Source: Alkalimarinus coralli (GTDB lineage Bacteria; Pseudomonadota; Gammaproteobacteria; Pseudomonadales; Oleiphilaceae). From it: DNA of 64,000 bases. The notes beneath the pieces were generated by a model that searched no databases, was not told the origin of the DNA, and saw only the letters and a list, made by a program, of their open reading frames with translations. Positions within the stretch are counted from its first letter, which is position 1, and every line of letters starts with the position of its first letter. The stretch spans positions 1,760,001 to 1,824,000 of the forward strand of contig NZ_CP096016.1 in assembly GCF_023650515.1 (NCBI RefSeq), read 5' to 3'. A program made the position numbers and the translations under genes. Below, piece after piece: positions 10,672-19,474 of the stretch.

Positions 10672-12534
10672 ATGTCAAACACCCTGTTAAGTGCTCGCGA
10701 TGTTCAGTTTCAATTATATGAAGTGCTCAATACTGCTTCGCTCCCCAACAGAGCGCATTTTTCAGAGCATAACCAGGAAACCTTTGATGCGGCTATTGGT
10801 ACCGCCGCAAAAATAGCAGAGAATCTATTCGCGACACACAACGCAAAGCTGGATCGCCAAGAGCCGGAGTTTGATGGCAAAAATGTCACTATTATCCCGG
10901 AAGTGAAAGAAGCCTTTGACGCATTAGCGCAGGCGGGTTTTATCGCCGGGAGGCAAGCATACGCGCTAGGCGGAATGCAGTTACCCGAGGTGATCATGTC
11001 TGTTTGCATGGGATACTTTACCAGCGCAAACCCTTCGACCTCAGGCTACGCATTTTTAACGGCAGCAGCGGCAAATCTAATAGACAAGTTTGCAAGTGAT
11101 ACCTTAAAAAAGCAGTTTTTAAGCCCCACGCTTGAAGGTCGGTTTAGTGGCACGATGGCACTGACCGAACCCCATGCAGGTTCTTCCCTTGCAGATATAC
11201 GCACGTCTGCAAAACAAACAGATCGAGGGCACTACTTGATCAAGGGCGACAAGATGTTTATCTCGGGCGGAGATCACGAGCTCACAGAAAACATCGTGCA
11301 TTTGGTATTAGCGAAAATAGAAGGGGCTCCTGTGGGTGTTAAAGGTATTTCACTGTTTTTGGTGCCTAAGTTTGTTTTGAACGAAGAGGGGCAACCGCAG
11401 CACCGTAACGATGTTGCACTAACCGGCCTTATTCATAAACTGGGATATCGTGGTACGACGTCAACGGCTTTGTCGTTTGGCGAGAATGGCTCTTGCGTGG
11501 GTTACTTGATTGGCGAAAAGCATCAAGGGCTGCGCTACATGTTCCAAATGATGAATGAAGCTCGCGTAGGCGTTGCAATGGGCGCGTCCATGATTGGTTA
11601 CCGTGGTTACCTGTATTCACTTGAGTACGCACGAGAACGCATACAGGGGCGGCACACTACAGACGCCCCCACTTCTGCGCCAGTTCCAATTATTGATCAC
11701 GCCGATGTCCGCCGTATGTTACTGGCGCAAAAGTCTTATGTAGAAGGCGGTCTTTCTCTTTGCTTATTTGGCGCCTCCCTACTAGACGATATCAATACCT
11801 TGGAAGATAAAAGCGGTGTTGCTGAGACGCAGATATTGCTGGATTTGTTAACGCCGGTTATTAAATCCTGGTGCTCCGAGTATGGGACAAAAGCAAATGA
11901 CCTGGCTATACAGGTATTGGGCGGAGCGGGTTATACAAGGGAGTACCCTGTTGAGCAATTTTGGCGTGACAACCGCCTTAACCCGATTCATGAAGGTACT
12001 AACGGAATCCAGGCACTTGACCTGCTGGGACGTAAAGTATGGCAACATAAGGGCTCAGGCTTGCAACTTTTGGGCAAACGAATTCAAGCCGATATTGAAC
12101 ATGCTCTGTCTGTTAATCAGACTCAAACGGCGGCGAGCAACGAAACTAACGGCGACGATAACCGCCTATCAGAATGGGCCAACGAACTGAAATCAGCGCT
12201 CTCCCTTGTTCAAAAAGTCACTGTTCAGCTGGGCGGGGATCTTGCCGATAAGCGCGTTAATGAAACCCTGGCGAACGCAACCTGCTATATGAATGTGGTT
12301 GGTAAAGTCGTCGTCGCATGGATGTGGTTAAGACAAGCGAATGCCGCCAGAGAAGGCTTGATAAAGCAAGGTGCTCTTAAGCAACTTAATAGTGAAGAAA
12401 GTGACTTTTATTTGGGCAAACTACACGCCGCTCAGTACTTTTTTAACTGGGAACTTCCCAGCATTCAGCAAGACTTGTCACTGCTTTCACGCAGAGACGA
12501 CACCTGTATGGCCATGAAAAGCGAATGGTTTTAG
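10672..12534 (+). CDS. Acyl-CoA dehydrogenase, long form with C-terminal extension
   Basis: FAD enzyme that introduces the alpha,beta double bond into an acyl-CoA. The middle domain has GTMALTEPHAGSSLADI (flavin/substrate binding) and the C-terminal helical domain has NPIHEGTNGIQALDLLGRK, whose Glu is the usual catalytic base. About 150 extra residues follow, as in the roughly 600-aa proteobacterial acyl-CoA dehydrogenases. Start ATG 10672 is preceded by AAAGG. The substrate chain length cannot be read from sequence. The divergent GlxA-type regulator probably controls it. Confidence 0.9.
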   Translation: MSNTLLSARDVQFQLYEVLNTASLPNRAHFSEHNQETFDAAIGTAAKIAENLFATHNAKLDRQEPEFDGKNVTIIPEVKEAFDALAQAGFIAGRQAYALGGMQLPEVIMSVCMGYFTSANPSTSGYAFLTAAAANLIDKFASDTLKKQFLSPTLEGRFSGTMALTEPHAGSSLADIRTSAKQTDRGHYLIKGDKMFISGGDHELTENIVHLVLAKIEGAPVGVKGISLFLVPKFVLNEEGQPQHRNDVALTGLIHKLGYRGTTSTALSFGENGSCVGYLIGEKHQGLRYMFQMMNEARVGVAMGASMIGYRGYLYSLEYARERIQGRHTTDAPTSAPVPIIDHADVRRMLLAQKSYVEGGLSLCLFGASLLDDINTLEDKSGVAETQILLDLLTPVIKSWCSEYGTKANDLAIQVLGGAGYTREYPVEQFWRDNRLNPIHEGTNGIQALDLLGRKVWQHKGSGLQLLGKRIQADIEHALSVNQTQTAASNETNGDDNRLSEWANELKSALSLVQKVTVQLGGDLADKRVNETLANATCYMNVVGKVVVAWMWLRQANAAREGLIKQGALKQLNSEESDFYLGKLHAAQYFFNWELPSIQQDLSLLSRRDDTCMAMKSEWF

Positions 12535-12594
12535 GTCTTATCCAGAGAGGAGGAGTTAACGGCTAACAATAAGCATTAGGATGAGATATTGGCG

Positions 12595-12867
12595 CTAGAG
12601 CAAAGCTTTAACGCGGTCACTCAAGCACCACTGCTCCCCTGCGGATTTAAGCGCTTTGCTTTTGTGGCATATATTTGAAACTCGCGAACGACGGATACCC
12701 GTGCTCGCAGAAATGGCGTCTAGGTTGCTAATAGCATTTTCAGATTGCGCTTTGAAGAAGCTAACTACTGCGGCTTCATCCATCTTGAATTTTATCCAGT
12801 TAAACAATCCAATATGGGCAATAAGCGCGACAATAACAACAATACAGACGACAACGGTTTCACTCAT
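12595..12867 (-). CDS. Small membrane-anchored winged-helix protein, unknown function
   Basis: A 90-residue product with one N-terminal membrane helix (about 3-25, VVVCIVVIVALIAHIGLF). A cytosolic part follows that looks like a small winged helix (ISNLDAISASTGIRRSRVSNICHKSKALKS). It has a clear AAGGTG ribosome-binding site before ATG 12867. I do not recognise a named family. The HTH-like part could bind DNA or another protein. The next gene upstream on the strand is a PsiE-like membrane protein 28 bp away, so they may be co-transcribed. Confidence 0.6.
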   Translation of the reverse strand: MSETVVVCIVVIVALIAHIGLFNWIKFKMDEAAVVSFFKAQSENAISNLDAISASTGIRRSRVSNICHKSKALKSAGEQWCLSDRVKALL

Positions 12868-12895
12868 ATTGACACCTTTACATATGCAACCTTAC

Positions 12896-13354
12896 TCATT
12901 GAGCTTTTTCAGCGTTTTTTACTTGCACCAACCAATATGAGACACCCAGCGCTATCGTGACCAAAGATAGCCCCACTATCTGCTCGGCTGTCACATCTTT
13001 GAGGTCTAACACGATGACTTTTCGGGCTACTGCCATCAGCGCTGTCGCAATAACCAGTTGAACGGGAATGATATTAGTCCCGAGATAAAGCCTTATGTTG
13101 GTGAATATTTCAATCGCAATCAACACAGCCATAAACGCCGCAAACGTCTCGAGAATATCGCCTACATCCAGCAAAAAATAGGGAGGCGTATGCATTTTCT
13201 GGTACAGCACATACACAACATCTGCGATACTCCAAAGTATCACCAGCACCATTAATACGGCCAGAAATTTAACCGCTACCCTAATCGCCCGGTGCAAAAA
13301 CCGAATCAACGGGTCGGAGTGTTCTTCTGGTATCTCTTCATGTCTCATATTCAC
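12896..13354 (-). CDS. PsiE-family membrane protein
   Basis: A 152-residue protein with four predicted membrane helices, matching the phosphate-starvation-inducible PsiE domain: VAVKFLAVLMVLVILWSIADVV, then DVGDILETFAAFMAVLIAIE, and TNIIPVQLVIATALMAVARKVIVLD. PsiE function is not known beyond phosphate-related expression in E. coli; no Pho box was identified here. It sits between a small TM-HTH gene and a MAPEG gene on the same strand, possibly a three-gene unit. Confidence 0.85.
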   Translation of the reverse strand: MNMRHEEIPEEHSDPLIRFLHRAIRVAVKFLAVLMVLVILWSIADVVYVLYQKMHTPPYFLLDVGDILETFAAFMAVLIAIEIFTNIRLYLGTNIIPVQLVIATALMAVARKVIVLDLKDVTAEQIVGLSLVTIALGVSYWLVQVKNAEKAQ

Positions 13355-13403
13355 AGTTAACCATATTTTGTTTTTTGAAAGCGGCGAGTGATATGTATAG
13401 CTT

Positions 13404-13826
13404 TTAAGTTAAGTTGACCAACTGCACGACAGTGTTTATCAGCATAATAAGCAATATAAGCAGAGACAAAGCGAACACACGCATCCTGTATGGAACATAG
13501 TTCGAGTGTGTATGGATATATGAGTGAATATAACGCAAAGCGACGTAGCTCCACGCTAAAACAACCCCTAACATATCAACCGTACTTGTTAATACCGCAA
13601 TAATACAGAGTACGTAAAAGAGTATGGGGGTTTCAAATTGATTGGCGATATTATTTGATACTTTAATGACATCCTCAGTCCAGGCCTGATTGTTAAGCGC
13701 TGTCACCTTTAGATCAACCGCCTTGCTTTTAACTGCTTGTGCTTTCCTGATAACCAGTGGAATATATAACAACACAACAAGCAAAACATGCGCGAGTACT
13801 GGGTATAGAATATCAATTTTACTCAT
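13404..13826 (-). CDS. MAPEG-family integral membrane protein
   Basis: A 140-residue, four-helix membrane protein. The segment NNIANQFETPILFYVLCII is the hallmark helix of the MAPEG (microsomal glutathione transferase-like) family, followed by AWSYVALRYIHSYIHTHSN. Bacterial members are mostly uncharacterised; glutathione-dependent detoxification is the family suggestion, not shown here. The start ATG 13826 has AGGAAG upstream (rc of cttcct). Confidence 0.87.
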   Translation of the reverse strand: MSKIDILYPVLAHVLLVVLLYIPLVIRKAQAVKSKAVDLKVTALNNQAWTEDVIKVSNNIANQFETPILFYVLCIIAVLTSTVDMLGVVLAWSYVALRYIHSYIHTHSNYVPYRMRVFALSLLILLIMLINTVVQLVNLT

Positions 13827-14141
13827 ATAGAGCTTCCTGCAATGAATGGTTATGATTTTTCTTGATACAATACATCGCTACTAAGAGGTTATAGACTCTG
13901 ATTTAGCTTATGACGTAGCCGTATAGGCATATATTAGCGACTTTCTAATACTCTATATCACTCATCAGTAGTTGGGTACAATAAAATATGTCGATATTTG
14001 GCTGAAGATCGCATTTTAACAGGCACTGTTTAATATCCCGATAAACATTTTTCTCTTCCATTAATAAAAAGTTTAAAACGCCACTTAAACTATAAAATAG
14101 CTGTGATATCATCACGTCTCTTTTAATAGGGGCAAAAGGAC
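13827..14141. other. Intergenic stretch before the polysaccharide island
   Basis: AT-rich, 315 bp, no convincing gene. A short minus-strand frame (13945-14112) with a weak AGAG site can be read but has no recognisable features. A small inverted repeat AGTTTAA/TTAAACT (14070-14091) precedes the next gene. It marks the border between housekeeping DNA and the AT-rich island. Confidence 0.5.
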
Positions 14142-15119
14142 GTGTGCGAACTATCAATTATTATCCCCACATATAACGCAGCCAGTTATATAGAAGAAAC
14201 ATTACGTTCGATTTTCTCTCAGGATTATCATAATTTCGAAATCATAATCGTTGATGATGGCTCAAAAGATCAAACTCATCAGATGATTAAAGCGATGAAT
14301 GATTCTCGCATTCGATATGTCTATCAGACTAACAGCGGCGGCCCTGCAAGACCTAGAAATGTAGGCATACGCATGGCGCGCGGCAAATATATATCAATAT
14401 TTGACTCTGATGATCTCATGCTAGCTGGAAAACTATCCAGTACCGTGCAAGCGCTGATCAATAACCCTGGTGCAGCACTGGCGCTAACAAACTACCAAAT
14501 GATTACAGAAACTGGCGAAATATCTCGCGACAATGTTCTGGCTGACTACCACACCCTCCAATCTCTACCCAAAAAAAGCTCGAACCAGGGCTATCACCTA
14601 ATAGATAAAACTGACGCGTACCGGGGACTTGTTCAATCAAACTTCATCGCGACATCAAGTGTGATTTTGAACAAAAAGCACCTAAGTCTTAATGATCTGT
14701 TTGATGAACAATTGAAAAATGCAGATGACAAAGAGATGTGGTTAAAGCTTGCATATGACCACGACATTGTATTCGTAGATAAGATATTGCATCAGTACAG
14801 GCTAAGAAGTGGCAGTATTACCTTCAGAGGCTATGAGAAAAGGGTTGATGGAATCATATCTGTAATAGATAAACAGTTCTCGCGCAAACTGGAACCTTCC
14901 TTAATTGATTTATTGAATCAACAAAAAGCACTTCATTTCTACAATGCAGGATACTCCTGCTACGAGCAAGATAATAGGCCGCTAGCGCGCTATTACTTTT
15001 ACAAATCAATAAGGCTAAATAAAAGTATCAAAACATTTAAAATGCTCATCGCAACAACGATACCATCAACATTGCTATCGATAATTAAACGTTTAAAAAC
15101 ACGAATTCAAACTAACTAA
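14142..15119 (+). CDS. GT2-family glycosyltransferase
   Basis: Cytosolic inverting sugar transferase. The GT-A fold starts at once (LSIIIPTYNAASYIEETL), with IIVDDGSKDQT nucleotide-binding strand and the DXD-type metal site FDSDD. The about 100-residue C-terminal part is helical. Start is GTG 14142 with AAAGGA upstream. It forms an apparent operon with the flippase (20-bp gap) and the second GT2 gene. Donor and acceptor sugars are not predictable. Confidence 0.9.
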   Translation: MCELSIIIPTYNAASYIEETLRSIFSQDYHNFEIIIVDDGSKDQTHQMIKAMNDSRIRYVYQTNSGGPARPRNVGIRMARGKYISIFDSDDLMLAGKLSSTVQALINNPGAALALTNYQMITETGEISRDNVLADYHTLQSLPKKSSNQGYHLIDKTDAYRGLVQSNFIATSSVILNKKHLSLNDLFDEQLKNADDKEMWLKLAYDHDIVFVDKILHQYRLRSGSITFRGYEKRVDGIISVIDKQFSRKLEPSLIDLLNQQKALHFYNAGYSCYEQDNRPLARYYFYKSIRLNKSIKTFKMLIATTIPSTLLSIIKRLKTRIQTN

Positions 15120-15138
15120 ATAAAATTCAGTAGTTACT

Positions 15139-16671
15139 ATGTCCACAGGAAAAGCACTCTTAAAAGGATCGATTACTCGCGTATCTCAAACACTAATTTC
15201 AATTGGTGTCGGCTTCTTTATGATGCCTTTTCTGGTAACCAACCTAGGTGATGACTGGTATGGTGTATGGGCGATTGTGGGGAGCCTGGTTGCCACATAT
15301 CACTTGCTGGACTTCGGTTTTGCTACGGCCGTTACCCGCAACGTTAGCCATGCGCTTGCAAAAAATGACAGCCACATGGCAAACGTTGTTATCAATACTT
15401 CTCTTGCTATCTACGCATTCATTGCATTTATAGCACTTTGTATCACATTTACAATCTATAACTTCGCAGATGTTTTTACCGACGACCCTGCAAGGAAAGA
15501 AGTATTTTCACTATTAATATTGCTTGCAGGTGTGTCGATTTCTCTTGAACTCCCCTTTAACTCATTTGCCGGGATCGCTGGTGCCAAGCTAAAGTTCCAT
15601 CAAGTGGCTTACGTAAGAACATTTACAAACGTACTTGGCGCTATCCTCAATATCACCGTAATTAAAATGGGCTATGGAATAATAGCGATAGCCGTTGTCT
15701 CATTTATTGTCGCTAGAATATCGAACATCCTATATTACGTTATCTGCAAACGGGCTTTTCCCGATATAAAATTTTCCACAATATTCGTAGAAAAAGCGAA
15801 GGCTAAAGAACTTTTTGACTATAGTATCTGGTCATTCTGTATTTCTGTCGCCTACAACCTACGAAACAAAGTGGACGTATTTGTGATTGGCGCGTATCTG
15901 TCAGCTGCCGTTGTTACTCATTACTATATTGCAGTTCGCCTAGTGGAGTACCTGGTAACGTTTCTATATCAAGCGACCAATATGTTCGTTCCCGTGTTCA
16001 CCAAATATATCGCAAACAACGAAAAGGACAAATTGGAAGAAAATTTACTTCTCGCCATAAAAATTAACACTGTATTTGGTATCACCGCTGCCTTTGCACT
16101 GATTTTTATTAGCCAAGAGTTCATAACTCTTTGGATGGGAGAAGAGTACACTGACGCTATTATTGCGCTGCAAATTTTGTTGGCGGCAAAGATAATCGGT
16201 TTTATAAACAACCCCATGAACTCAGTTCTATACGCAACATCTAAGCACAAGTGGGTGGCGATACTTGACTCTACAGAGGTTGCGATAAACCTTATTCTAA
16301 GTATTTTATTGGTGACAGAGTTTGGGATGAACGGTGTTGCGTTGGCCACATTGATCCCCATTATATTGTTTAGAACCTATGGGCTGCCAGCAGTGATGTG
16401 CAACTCAATTGGTATTTCAAAAAGCGGCTTTTTTATCGCGCTATACAAAGGCGTTACCATAGCCACGATAATTAACATCCTCGTATTGATGCCAATATAT
16501 TTTATTAAGAGCGCCATTCCAGAATGGGCGGCACTTATCATTATTATTCCGTTTAGCGGTATTAGCTTCGTAGCCTGTATGAGTCTTGTATTTAACTCCA
16601 AGGAAAAGGAAAAGTTTGTAAGTGCTGCGCCTGAAAAGCTAAAGCGCCCAATCCAAACCATTTTAAGATAA
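15139..16671 (+). CDS. Polysaccharide flippase (Wzx/MATE-like)
   Basis: A 510-residue integral membrane protein with about 12-14 hydrophobic segments. It opens with KGSITRVSQTLISIGVGFFMMPFLV and has the YGVWAIVGSLVATYHLLDFGF region typical of oligosaccharide flippases. It would move undecaprenyl-diphosphate-linked repeat units across the inner membrane. It lies between two GT2 genes, and the likely polymerase/ligase is at 24807, so the island encodes parts of a Wzx/Wzy pathway. Confidence 0.9.
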   Translation: MSTGKALLKGSITRVSQTLISIGVGFFMMPFLVTNLGDDWYGVWAIVGSLVATYHLLDFGFATAVTRNVSHALAKNDSHMANVVINTSLAIYAFIAFIALCITFTIYNFADVFTDDPARKEVFSLLILLAGVSISLELPFNSFAGIAGAKLKFHQVAYVRTFTNVLGAILNITVIKMGYGIIAIAVVSFIVARISNILYYVICKRAFPDIKFSTIFVEKAKAKELFDYSIWSFCISVAYNLRNKVDVFVIGAYLSAAVVTHYYIAVRLVEYLVTFLYQATNMFVPVFTKYIANNEKDKLEENLLLAIKINTVFGITAAFALIFISQEFITLWMGEEYTDAIIALQILLAAKIIGFINNPMNSVLYATSKHKWVAILDSTEVAINLILSILLVTEFGMNGVALATLIPIILFRTYGLPAVMCNSIGISKSGFFIALYKGVTIATIINILVLMPIYFIKSAIPEWAALIIIIPFSGISFVACMSLVFNSKEKEKFVSAAPEKLKRPIQTILR

Positions 16672-16709
16672 AAATCAAACTAGATATTTGATCAAGAGGA
16701 GAGTTTGCT

Positions 16710-17690
16710 TTGCGTAAAAAGGAATTGCCATTAGTGTCCGTAATAATTCCAGCATATAATGCTGAAGATTTCATTACAGAAGCGTTAGACTCAATTATAA
16801 ATCAAACTTACACTCATTTAGAAATAATTGTGGTTGATGATGGGTCTACTGATGGCACCAAAGATATAATCCTAGGCTATGGAGACAAAGTTCATTATAT
16901 CTATCAAAAGAATAGTGGTAGCTGCTCCTCCCCTAGAAATAATGGGTTGAGGTTTTCAACAGCAGATTACATTGTTTTTTTTGATGCAGATGACGTCATG
17001 CTACCAAACCAAATTCAAACCCTGCTGTCCGTTTTATTGGATAATAAAGACTTAGGAATGGTCGTAAGCGACTATCAAGATTTCGGAGAGGGGGCAAGCA
17101 ATCATTCACACTACGAAAGCTGCAAATTGCTTTTGGCTAAGTTTAAAAACAACAACATTAAAAAAAATCAATATATTATAATGTCGCCGAATGAATCCAC
17201 CTTACACCTTTTAAATGAGAGTTTTGTAAGCGCATGCTCACAAATTTATAAAAGAGAAGCTGTCGAGTCCGTTGGTGGATATGATGAAGACCTTAAGGCG
17301 GGAGAAGACTTCTATCTTAACTATAGCATTTCAAACAAGTATAATATCGGGGTTATCAATAAGATAGGCTTCAAAAGGAGACTCCATGAAAATAATATGA
17401 CGAAGTCCCCTACTCGAATGTTAGAAAATGCCATTAAATTTAAACACAAACTGTTAACCCAAGAAAAACGAAAAGATAATATATTACTAATAAACACTAG
17501 CATACTACGAAATTATCTATCTCTAAGTTATAATTTTAGTGGCATAGGTGACGTTAAAAAAGCATTGAAATATAACGTATTGAGCTTAAACTACTGGAAA
17601 CACTTTAAACTCACGACCATTAAGTTATTCTTCAAAAATAATATCAAGATACTAATGATCGCCGCAGGATTAAAAACACCTTCTAAGTAA
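16710..17690 (+). CDS. GT2-family glycosyltransferase
   Basis: Related in layout to the transferase at 14142: VSVIIPAYNAEDFITEAL, IIVVDDGSTDGTK and the metal-site motif FFDADD. A helical Lys/Asn-rich C-terminus follows. The start is TTG 16710 with AAGAGGAGAG upstream, a good match. The gene is notably AT-rich compared with the envelope cluster, consistent with horizontal origin. It closes the GT2-flippase-GT2 unit. Confidence 0.88.
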   Translation: MRKKELPLVSVIIPAYNAEDFITEALDSIINQTYTHLEIIVVDDGSTDGTKDIILGYGDKVHYIYQKNSGSCSSPRNNGLRFSTADYIVFFDADDVMLPNQIQTLLSVLLDNKDLGMVVSDYQDFGEGASNHSHYESCKLLLAKFKNNNIKKNQYIIMSPNESTLHLLNESFVSACSQIYKREAVESVGGYDEDLKAGEDFYLNYSISNKYNIGVINKIGFKRRLHENNMTKSPTRMLENAIKFKHKLLTQEKRKDNILLINTSILRNYLSLSYNFSGIGDVKKALKYNVLSLNYWKHFKLTTIKLFFKNNIKILMIAAGLKTPSK

Positions 17691-17776
17691 ACTAGTCGAT
17701 CACGCTCTCTATAACCTAATCTCATGTGCTACCCTCTCGTTTTAAATCGACGCTGAAGTAGATACAATGAAACTGT

Positions 17777-17798
17777 TAACGGAGGCCTAGCTCCGTTA
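17777..17798. terminator. Hairpin downstream of the GT2-flippase-GT2 unit
   Basis: An 8-bp perfect stem TAACGGAG/CTCCGTTA with a 6-nt loop lies about 85 bp after the GT2 stop. No T tract follows on the plus strand, so terminator function is uncertain. Confidence 0.35.
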
Positions 17799-17844
17799 GC
17801 TACATGGGACAAGATTGAAAGTTTGCTGCACTGCTCTACAGCTG

Positions 17845-17985
17845 CATATTCCGCCGAACATGAACATAGATTCTGGTCGATCATGGACACCTGATTGCTC
17901 GCGTACAGGGTTCTTGGTCTTTATAGTGTGCGTATTCTGGTGATTCTGACCATCGGCTCTGGTCTATTCCAGTCACTTAATTTTC
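17845..17985. mobile_element. Degenerate IS21-like terminal remnant
   Basis: The region has iterated motifs of the type ATTCCGNCGAACNTGAACA and GATTCTGGTNGATNNTGACC (near 17850, 17872 and 17938), which I recognise as the repeated end motifs of IS21-like elements. No open frame remains. The first motif recurs, 2.9 kb away, at 20769-20798. The assignment to IS21 is from memory of motif style. Confidence 0.4.
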
Positions 17986-18045
17986 CCTACGTGTTTTAAG
18001 TTTTTTTGCCAAATAGAGACAATTTACGTATCAGCATTTAAATTA

Positions 18046-18074
18046 TTGACTACAATTAGAACTCTAAATATTCA
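18046..18074 (+). promoter_or_regulatory. Putative sigma-70 promoter before ORF 18095
   Basis: TTGACT (18046-18051) and TATTCA (18069-18074) are separated by 17 bp, about 20 bp before the start codon. The -35 is good and the -10 weak. Confidence 0.4.
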
Positions 18075-18094
18075 TCAATAAAAGGAATTATAAT

Positions 18095-18520
18095 ATGTCT
18101 ATCCCCGTTACTTCACTTCTTATAATAGCGTCTACAAATACTCTTAAATACTCGAACTCAAATCAGTTTAGCGGTTTTACAATACCGCAGTTAGCCGCTG
18201 GAGAGGTGAGGCTCGCTTCTAGTGAGCTTGGAGGAACGACTGTAGTTCAGCTTTCAGCAAATGGCTCTAAAAATTTGGAAGACATTACTCCTAAGGATAT
18301 TAGCATTAATGTAGAGCCGCCGAATGAAGGTGATGCCTGGTTACCATCCTCTTTTTACGTGCTAGCAAAAGGGGATGTTGGCGATTACCAATTAGTCTGT
18401 TCTATCCCTCAATGGCCTGTTCAAATGTGGTTTAGCGCGGATCCAAATGACCATCGTTACCCTAATGCGTATAGTGAGCTGAATCTTTCCCAAGTAATAG
18501 ACGCTTGTAACAATATATAG
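18095..18520 (+). CDS. Hypothetical protein, no recognised family
   Basis: A 141-residue acidic, soluble-looking protein with no signal peptide or membrane helix. It has a beta-rich composition (GEVRLASSELGGTTVVQLSANG) and a C-terminal part with two Cys (LVCSIPQW and IDACNNI) that could form a disulphide. AAAAGGAATTATAAT precedes the ATG, a good ribosome-binding site. A PEP-CTERM protein gene follows after 43 bp on the same strand, so they may form a pair. I do not assign a function. Confidence 0.6.
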   Translation: MSIPVTSLLIIASTNTLKYSNSNQFSGFTIPQLAAGEVRLASSELGGTTVVQLSANGSKNLEDITPKDISINVEPPNEGDAWLPSSFYVLAKGDVGDYQLVCSIPQWPVQMWFSADPNDHRYPNAYSELNLSQVIDACNNI

Positions 18521-18563
18521 AAATAGCGCTTGAAATTGGATATCGAACAAGGAAGACCAGGTT

Positions 18564-19160
18564 ATGAATAAAATTATTTTTGCGCTGATATTGTTGGCTC
18601 CCTCTCTAAGCCACTCACATATTATTGCTTTAGAGAGCAATGGTAATTATGTATCCTTCGGTAGCAATGGAAGTCCATCAGGCCAAACTGCTGGGCATAT
18701 GAAAATGCGAGTTGATAGCAAAAAACCGTTAGAGATATTCGACCTTGTATTGAATATTGATAATGTAAATTACTATTTGGATAAGGCCTCCGGGATTTCA
18801 TATCAGCATGAAATAGAACCACCTGGTGGGTTTACTACGTTAAACGCAAGCGGGCTGTTTCTCAGTTCGCTTGGTGATACGGCAATTCAGTGGGGGCTTC
18901 ACCTTGAGTTTCCGAGAGGGTTGTTCTCTTATATGGAGGCAGACTTTTCCGTTGAAAACTTCTTTTCAATTGAGCTTAAAGATAAAGCGTATATGGGAAC
19001 TCCGTTCTATTACAAAGTTCCAGAGCCAAGCACATTGGCACTGCTGTGCTTAGGTTTTTTGGGGCTTTCTATTCGAAGACGCTATAGCCAAAAAGAGAAA
19101 AGTAGAGGCAGAGCTCGACTTGTGGATCGATTTAAGTATAGTCGCTCAAGGTTGGGCTAA
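18564..19160 (+). CDS. PEP-CTERM sorting-domain protein
   Basis: Secreted protein with an N-terminal signal peptide (about 1-20, MNKIIFALILLAPSLSHSH). A beta-rich body of about 130 residues follows, then a PEP-CTERM tail: VPEPSTLALLCLGFLGLSIRR, i.e. the V-P-E-P motif, a membrane helix and an Arg cluster. In this family an exosortase cleaves at the motif in the inner membrane. The tail is longer than usual: about 22 residues rich in Arg, Lys and Ser follow the Arg cluster, perhaps from a lost stop codon. Body function is unknown. Confidence 0.85.
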   Translation: MNKIIFALILLAPSLSHSHIIALESNGNYVSFGSNGSPSGQTAGHMKMRVDSKKPLEIFDLVLNIDNVNYYLDKASGISYQHEIEPPGGFTTLNASGLFLSSLGDTAIQWGLHLEFPRGLFSYMEADFSVENFFSIELKDKAYMGTPFYYKVPEPSTLALLCLGFLGLSIRRRYSQKEKSRGRARLVDRFKYSRSRLG

Positions 19161-19474
19161 GCATTAGTCATTCTAGATATCTTCCTTATTAGGCTGTGCT
19201 CCTTTGGGTTTTCCGCACACAGGAGATGACAAGACTTGTGCTTAAAGCTTGTATTATTATACATACTTTACACTGCAGCCATGATTTGTCGATGAGAACT
19301 AGTGACATTGTCTGCATTAGCCTGTGCATTGATTTACATTATCCTTGTACGCTAACTTATTTGTTAGAAGTTCAGTATGTTTAGCCAGATTGGTAGCATA
19401 CCTGTTCTTAAGCTTGTTTTTTATTCAGGAGCGTTAGTGATTGACTATGCAGTCGGTCACGGATCGATTTATAT
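19161..19474. other. Intergenic, no gene seen
   Basis: 314 bp without a convincing frame; many short frames are broken. No clear terminator or promoter stands out. It may be decayed mobile DNA like its neighbours, but I see no specific match. Confidence 0.4.

Noticed and set aside
11429-11632. Minus-strand frame inside the acyl-CoA dehydrogenase
   Set aside because: Antisense shadow of a conserved catalytic domain.
13945-14157. Small minus-strand gene before the island
   Set aside because: A 55-70 residue frame with a weak ribosome-binding site and no features; it overlaps the start region of the GT2 gene. Kept only as a note on the intergenic entry.
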